Origin: Hyperoodon ampullatus
Taxonomy: Eukaryota; Chordata; Mammalia; Artiodactyla; Ziphiidae
Assembly: GCA_949752795.1 (NCBI GenBank)
Contig: OX457075.1
Coordinates: 8,050,001-8,114,000 of the forward strand
Reading direction: 5' to 3'
DNA: 64,000 nucleotides
A model generated the notes under the pieces. That model made no database searches. It was not told the origin of the DNA and saw only the letters and a list, made by a program, of their open reading frames with translations. Positions 58,083-64,000 of the stretch are shown piece by piece; positions within the stretch are counted from its first letter, which is position 1, and each line of letters starts with the position of its first letter. Both the position numbers and the translations under genes were made by a program.

Positions 58083-58171
58083 AGTCATTGCTGAAGTCGA
58101 GGGTCTACTGAGGGATAGAGCTGCCTAGGAGTTGGGGTCTCCAAAGGACAGGGAATTCTGGAATGAAAAAT

Positions 58172-58710
58172 GGGAAGGGGGGAGGGGAGGGGAGGGGGAG
58201 GGGAGGGGGGAGGGGAGGGGGAGGGGAGGGGGAGGGGAGGGGAGGGGAGGGGAGGGGGAGGGGAGGGGAGGGGAGGGGAGGGGGAGGGGAGGGGGAGGGG
58301 AGGGGAGGGGAGGGGGGAGGGGAGGGGAGGGGGAGGGGAGGGGGAGGGGAGGGGAGGGGAGGGGGAGGGGAGGGGAGGGGGAGGGGGGGAGGGGAGGGGA
58401 GGGGGAGGGGGGGAGGGGAGGGGAGGGGGAGGGGGGAGGGGAGGGGAGGGGGAGGGGGGAGGGGAGGGGGAGGGGGAGGGGAGGGGAGGGGGAGGGGGAG
58501 GGGAGGGGAGGGGGAGGGGGAGGGGAGGGGAGGGGGAGGGGGGAGGGGAGGGGAGGGGGAGGGGGGAGGGGAGGGGAGGGGGAGGGGGGAGGGGAGGGGG
58601 GGAGGGGGGAGGGGAGGGGAGGGGAGGGGAGGGGAGGGGAGGGAGGGGAGGGGAGGGGAGGGGAGGGGAGGGGAGGGGAGGGGGAGGGGAGGGGAGGGGA
58701 GGGGAGGGGG
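58172..58710 (+). repeat. Polypurine (GGGGA)n/(GGGGGA)n array
   Basis: An unbroken purine strand of about 540 bases composed of GGGGA, GGGGGA and occasional GGGGGGA units, with no C or T. Mixed unit lengths suggest higher-order blocks, for example GGGGAGGGGAGGGGGA, repeated with variation. Open frames of about 200 codons on both strands (Gly/Glu/Arg-rich or Pro/Ser/Leu-rich) are forced by the absence of stops and are not genes. The plus strand is a strong G-quadruplex candidate and the duplex a triplex (H-DNA) candidate. Confidence 0.98.
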
Positions 58711-58954
58711 AAGAGGCACAGCCCGAGACAAACACCCAACACCTTTCAAGTGACAGCGCTCCGACCTCTCTGTGAACTCGCCAAGTTAGTTGGTTGGTGA
58801 ATCAGTGTGGGCGAGAAAACTTCATGGGAAGAAATGCATTTGGAGCTGGGTTTGGAGCTGTGCAGGCAACATCGCCTGCAGAGGGGCTCCGCTTCCCAGG
58901 TGGGTGATGAGAGAAAGAGGGTCGAGGCAGTGAGGTCCAGGGGCGGCAGGGTCC
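58711..58954. other. Unique flank
   Basis: Nothing recognised between the purine array and the MIR. Confidence 0.4.
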
Positions 58955-59085
58955 AGGGTTCTGTGGCCTCAGGCACGTCAGAGGACCTCTGAACCTCAGG
59001 ATCCTGGTCTCTAAAATGGGGACAAAAATCAGGGAGTGTTATGAGGATGAAATAGATGATGTGAAGTTGAATGATCAGCTCACCG
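58955..59085 (+). repeat. MIR fragment
   Basis: CTCTGAACCTCAGGATCCTG, GTCTCTAAAATGGGGAC and GTGTTATGAGGATGAAATAG match MIR sense. Confidence 0.75.
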
Positions 59086-60056
59086 CTATTCAGATATTAG
59101 CGAATTTAGGTTCTCAGAGGTTTCAAACCACCTTTAGATGCAGGGTTCACTCTGCCGGAAGAATTTTCCTCCCACTCTCGTGAGGCCCACGGTAATGGCA
59201 GACCCAGGGATCCTCCATCCTCAGAGCAGAGGGACCTGGTCTTTCCACGCGCCTGCCTCTGGTTGCCCTGGGCTGTCTGCTCGCCTCAATTTAGCATTTT
59301 GATTTGTGCAGCGTTGCTGAGAATCTCTTACTGCAGCATGTTGACTTATCACTCATCCCAATAAGTTCTCATCCTCTCTGCTCCTGACAGCCTTGCCTAA
59401 TGTACTTATTCATTCAATTTAAATAAATCGAACACGGGCCTATGACAGCCAATAAGTGAGTCACCCAAGAACAAACAGAAGAGAAAGCTCTGCAAATAGT
59501 CAAATGTCAAGTAAGAATGGAAAACTGTCCCCACATCTTCAACGAACCTGGGATGTCTAATATTTATGGCCAATTGATGTCATTAGAAAGTAAATAAGCC
59601 CTCTTATGCTGCATTACATAAGATTAACTGCCAGCAATGGAGTTTAAATAGCAGAGATAAGTGCAGATGGAAATAAACCTGTTTAAAGCTAGAAATATTT
59701 GATGGGCCTCCTTGCTGCTTTTAAGATAATTGATCTGTATATCTGTAATGAATCTCACCATAAAAGCTTTGAAGAGACGTGTGGCAAAGCCTGTTTAGAC
59801 CCAAATCACATTTTTCTGGGTCCACTCAGCCAGGGTTAAAGCCGCTCCAAAGAGGAACTCTAGGCCTGGGGAGCTGCAAAAAGCTGGAAGAAACAGGAAT
59901 CTTCTGGCTGCAGGCTCCCGTCCCAATTTCCTGAATGACCAGGACCATAGGGGTTCTTACCTGTCACGGGCAAGGTAACTGGGTGGGGGGGGAGTATGGT
60001 GGTTTAGCACCCAAGGGTGGGGTGGTCTGGGTTGAGAGGGGAGGAAAGTCCCTCTC
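59086..60056. other. Repeat-free AT-rich region, possible conserved element
   Basis: 59280-59790 is free of recognisable repeats and rich in homeodomain-type cores (see findings). The remainder is unique sequence. Confidence 0.5.
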
Positions 60057-60065
60057 TTCAGGGCC

Positions 60066-60807
60066 CTTTTTTTAAAATGGACGTAAAGTTGATTTACAAT
60101 GTTGTGTTAGTTTCTGCTGTACAGCAAAGTGATTCAGTTATACGTACATATATATATTCTTTTTCATATTCTTTTCTATTATGGTTTATTACAGAATATT
60201 GAATATAGTCCCCTGTGCTATACAGTAGGACCTTGTTGTTTATCCATCCTATACATAATAGTTTGTATCTGTTAATCCCAGACTCCCACTCCACCCCTCT
60301 CCCACCCCCCAACTCCCGGCAACCACAAATCTGTTCTCTATGTCTGTGAGACTGTTACTGTGAGTCCGTTTCTATTCCGTAAATTAGTTCGTGTCATATT
60401 TTAGATTCCACATATAAGTGATATCACATAGTATTTGTCCTTCTTTGTCTGACTGTCTGACTTACTTCACTTAGTATGATAATCTCTAGGTCCATCCATG
60501 TTGCTGCAAATGTCACTATTTCATTCTTTTTTATGGCTGAGTAATGTTCCACTATCTATCTATCTATGTGATACACACACACACACCACATCTTCTTTAT
60601 CCATTTATCTGTCGATGGACATTCAGGTTGCTTCCATGTCTTGGCTGTTGTAAATAGTCCTGCTATGAACATAGGGTGCATGTATCTTTCAAATTATAGT
60701 TTTGTCCAGATATATGCCCAGGAGTGGGATTGCTGGATCATATGGCAACTCTATTTTTAGTTTTTTGAGGAACCTCCATACTGTTCTTCATAATGGCCGC
60801 ACCAATT
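60066..60807 (-). mobile_element. 5'-truncated L1 with TSD
   Basis: Reverse copy of an L1 3' end: poly(T), TTGATTTACAATGTTGTGTT, CTGTACAGCAAAGTGATTCA, GGTCCATCCATGTTGCTGC and TGGATCATATGGCAACTCTA. A 9-bp TSD TTCAGGGCC lies at 60057-60065 and 60808-60816. Internal (TCTA)n and (CA)n runs lie near 60553-60588. ORF2 residue is too short to code. Confidence 0.9.
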
Positions 60808-60816
60808 TTCAGGGCC

Positions 60817-63144
60817 TTTCAACACTGCTCTGTAAAACAGTGCTTCTCAATTCCCAAGTTTATTCATGGTAAAGGAAAAGTTTTTCCTTTTCTTTTTTAA
60901 ACTTCTAATCCTTGGATACATAGACCTCTTGTTTATGACTAGCATGAAGCTCCCATCACAACTAACTCATCACCCAAGTTTGAGGACATCTCCTTGGTCT
61001 ACACTGTGCTCAGCAAGACACATCCACTGGTCACATGCTTTATGTCGTGTCAACGTCCAATTGCCATAAGGTTTCATAAACTCTAGCTTTCAGTTTTGTA
61101 CTTATTGAGGCCAGATAACAAAATGGTTTATGGACCAGTATCAATCCCTACACCATTCATTGAGCTGCACTGCTGTAGAAGACTGTTCTATCTGGCCTCT
61201 GAGGTTGGGAGAGAATTAGGAGCAATGCACAAAAGCAAAGGAGACCTATTTTATCCCAAAAGGACAAAAGATTTCCCAACAGTTGTAGCAGATCGAAATC
61301 TCAATCCAGAAACTTAGATGTGCAAGACATTGATTTTTTTAAACTTTTCTATAAAAAAACTGAGTTCTACTATGATACTGCATTGCTGGAGAAATTTCAT
61401 CTCAGTCCATTTAAAGCCTTGCATACCCACCTTCCCGTGGGCAGTGTCTAAATTGTGGTGAGCTTACAGAGAGCAGAGGCTAGAGGGGTCCTGGAGGGGG
61501 CTTTGCCTGGATCGTCTGTCTGTGTTGGCGTCTCCTGAGATATCCTCATCCCCATCTGGCCTTTGGTCTTAGGTCCGAGCTGCTCTCTACCTTGTCTTCC
61601 TGATTTCCACCATGAGGCATCATCGTGTTTCCTGGTTCTCTGCACCATATTCCTGTCACTGTGGCTGGATGGAGAACACCCCACCACTTTCTGGACTGGG
61701 AGGTTAACTTTGTGAGGTTATCTGCCTGCGCCCATCACCTCCACATTTCCCCCTCTATTGGCGGGAGTTGGTGAGATTTTAGGGATCTTGCTGGGCCCTT
61801 TGTCTCTATCATAGGGATGGAGTGAGCTGGGGTGGGGGTGGAAACAGATGACTTTCTGTTCTCACTCTCTTCTGGAAGGTCTCTCATCACTCCCCAGGAT
61901 TAGCCCAGGTGGGATTTCCCACTCAGGACTCTCCCAGCATCTACAACTTCTTTTGGACTCATGGTTTCCTCTGTTTAAGAAAATGTAGGTATGTATGCAT
62001 TTTTGATGGGGTAACTTGGCTTGGACTAATCTCACATTCTTTGAAGTCTTTGTCTCATAGCTTAGACATTGGCTTTTGAAACTTTAAAGGTATAATTTGA
62101 CTCTTCTGCTCTGTCATCCCTTCCCTGAGGCTCAGGGTGTACAAAAAGCCTTGGCTGCTGTCTACATGGGAGGATAGGTCCCCGGGGTGATGGGAATTCC
62201 TGGGAATGTAAATCACATCAGATAATACATCCAAAAGTCATGACACACCGTAGTCAAAAGTTAAGAACAGACAGAGTGAGCTGCCTTGCTCAAGTCACAG
62301 ACTCTGAAGACTTCTGAGCAGTAGATGGACAACTCTTGTTATGAGGATATTCAGGTACCAGGTGATAGGTTAGAGGTCCCATAATTCCATGACTTTGAGG
62401 TGGGTGAATCCAAGGGAAGAAACCACACGAGATTCCATCTATTGCACTTGGGATTATGAGAAACCAGAGCTGGTGTTTGACCTCCTCCTCCATGGGGCCA
62501 TTTCTCCCATGCATCCAATTACCCATGTTTTGTTTGGCTTCAAAATAGGGACTCCCAGCGTGGGTGGATTTAGGGGTGTCAGTTTAATTGTCCCATGGTA
62601 CCAGATCTGTAACTGGTAGTCAGTGTTCATTGGGGATGGAAATGGCATCCCCGGCTCCTTTTGTAGGAATGCCAGTGATGGCGACTCATCCTGATGGCAC
62701 CCTCCATATAACTCATGTGTCACTTACAAAGATCAACAGCAGAACTGAGTAGCATCTGCCTTGTATACGTTCTGTAAATAGTGGACTTACGTCTCTTCCA
62801 CCAGCACGTGGCATAGTTACTGCTTACAGTAACTGTACAGAATGGGGCTACACATTTGAGATGGGATTTGTAGTAATGGAAATAATTTCTTTTGTGACTT
62901 GTAAGAAGTTCCCTGGCTTGAATTGGTATCATGTATTTAAGACAGACACTGTTTTCTCTATTGGTTACAAACCGACTTCCCTGTTGCAGTTTAGTTATTG
63001 GCTGGTTATATTTGAAGATTAAATTAGATTTTCTCCTTTCCTTTTCATCTTTTCTCTGTCCCCATGCAAAGAGGGAGGGGGTAACTGTGTTCCTTGTCTA
63101 TTCTATCTGCAGAACGTACTGGCAAGCAGGTATGTTCTTCTGCA
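60817..63144. other. Unique sequence
   Basis: No repeat, exon or RNA gene recognised. Open frames are below about 95 codons. Confidence 0.4.
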
Positions 63145-63264
63145 AAGAATCAACTAGGAAGCTTATTAAAAATACAGATTTTCAGACTCTATATAGGGAC
63201 ATTTTGATTCACTAGCCCTTACCATGGGCCCTAGTATGTGAATTTTTAAAAAACATTCCCCAGA
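63145..63264 (+). mobile_element. MER5-type transposon, left part
   Basis: GAATCAACTAGGAAGCTTAT, AAAAATACAGATTTTCAGAC, TTTTGATTCACTAG and GTGAATTTTTAAAAAACATT follow MER5 sense. It is split by the L1 tail and resumes at 63493. Confidence 0.65.
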
Positions 63265-63492
63265 GGGATGGAGTGGGAGGCTGGGATTAGCAGATGTAAG
63301 CTTTTATATATAGAATGGATAAACAACAAGGTCCTACTGTGTAGCACAGAGAAATATTTTCAATACCCTCTGATAAACCATAATGGAAAAGAATATAAAA
63401 AAGAATTTATATATGTATAACTGAATCTCTTTGCTGTACAGCAGAAATTAACACAACATTGTAAATCAACTATACTTCAATTAAAACAAATA
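63265..63492 (+). mobile_element. Short L1 3'UTR insertion with TSD
   Basis: GGAGTGGGAGGCTGGGATTA, GGTCCTACTGTGTAGCACAG, CTTTGCTGTACAGCAGAAAT and TTGTAAATCAACTATACTTC are the L1 3'UTR end with an A-rich tail. TSD AAACATTCCCCAGA (63251-63264) versus AAACGTCCCCCAGA (63493-63506), two mismatches. Confidence 0.9.
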
Positions 63493-63545
63493 AAACGTCC
63501 CCCAGATGATTGTGATATGGAGCTAAGATAGGGGACCTCTACTCT
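63493..63545 (+). mobile_element. MER5-type transposon, right part
   Basis: CCCCCAGATGATTGTGATAT then GGAGCTAAG continues the MER5 'ttcccaggtgattctgatg' block interrupted at 63264. Confidence 0.6.
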
Positions 63546-64000
63546 GTGGGACACAGAGGATTTTCACTGAAACCTTTATTCAGGAGTCTTTTCCTTAATC
63601 CAGAAGTGCTGTTTCCAGGATGGAAAATGCTGGCATATTTAGAGAATGTGAAATTTGTAAATTTTAGTACCCTGGATTAGGTACCCTGACCAGATCCAGG
63701 TGAGGCTGTTCACCTTACCAGTGGGTCACTCTTACTCCCTGCTGACCTGAAGGTCAGCCCAGTACGTGGAGGGAAGCCCATTCACCCACACTGGGAATCC
63801 CCGTGTAGATTTGGAGGGAGGTGGGAAGAGGTGAAATGGGGCCAGGCTCTGGGGAGAATGGGAGCTCTGGTTTGGTGTTTTAAATCCAGAGACACCAGCA
63901 TTCTCCTGAGGAATTCTTCCTACGGATGGTATAACCTGACTACCCTTGTGACAATTTCAGGCTATCTAGATTTTAAATATCTAAGAAATACGTCGAGGTG
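63546..64000. other. Unique sequence to window end
   Basis: No recognised feature. Confidence 0.4.

Noticed and set aside
58085..58800. Frames of about 196-222 codons on both strands of the purine array
   Set aside because: GGGGA units contain no stop codon in any frame; the products are pure low complexity.

Overview
This is vertebrate nuclear DNA, almost certainly from a whale or dolphin. The main evidence is a set of about ten tRNA-derived SINEs of the CHR type. The longer ones carry the tRNA-like head, the extended body ending in GCCCGCGTACCGC and a poly(A) tail that I associate with cetaceans. There are also L1 copies of the family I recognise as cetacean (5'UTR beginning near CAAGATGGCGG). 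The rest is an ordinary placental background of MIR, L2, MER2, MER5, MLT1-type LTRs and old L1. Repeat names are from memory of consensus sequences, not from a RepeatMasker run.

I recognise no host protein-coding exon, tRNA, rRNA, snRNA or miRNA gene. Long open frames are explained by L1, low-complexity DNA, SINEs or chance. The window is best read as intergenic or deep intronic DNA. The only protein-coding remnants are two decayed L1 copies. One (about 22325-26625) keeps its 5'UTR, ORF1 and the start of ORF2 but has lost its 3' half. The other (35377-37325) is 5'-truncated, with ORF2 C-terminal sequence, 3'UTR and a perfect 13-bp target-site duplication (TSD).

Layout: 1-20 kb is mostly unique sequence with L2, MIR, MLT1, a MER2 DNA transposon, a (GT)26 microsatellite, a degenerate CA-rich array, and two arms of an inverted duplication about 9.2 kb apart. 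20.7-27.9 kb is a nested LINE block: an ancient L1 holds an MLT1-type LTR and the 3'-deleted cetacean-type L1. 28-49 kb is mostly unique, with scattered SINEs, the second L1, MIRs and LTRs. 49.5-52 kb is an old minus-strand L1 with a SINE inside it. 52-58 kb holds an MLT1, an L2 and two young SINEs. 58.17-58.71 kb is a pure-purine (GGGGA/GGGGGA)n array. 59-64 kb holds a repeat-free AT-rich island, two L1 3'-end insertions with TSDs and a split MER5.

Several repeat-free islands carry dense TAAT/ATTA homeodomain-type cores and may be conserved regulatory elements; this is inference and needs conservation data. The strongest sequence-based observations are the inverted duplication with a high-identity core, two L1 insertions that appear to carry 3'-transduced flanking DNA, the 3'-deleted L1, and the 539-bp polypurine array. 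I found no convincing new gene system.
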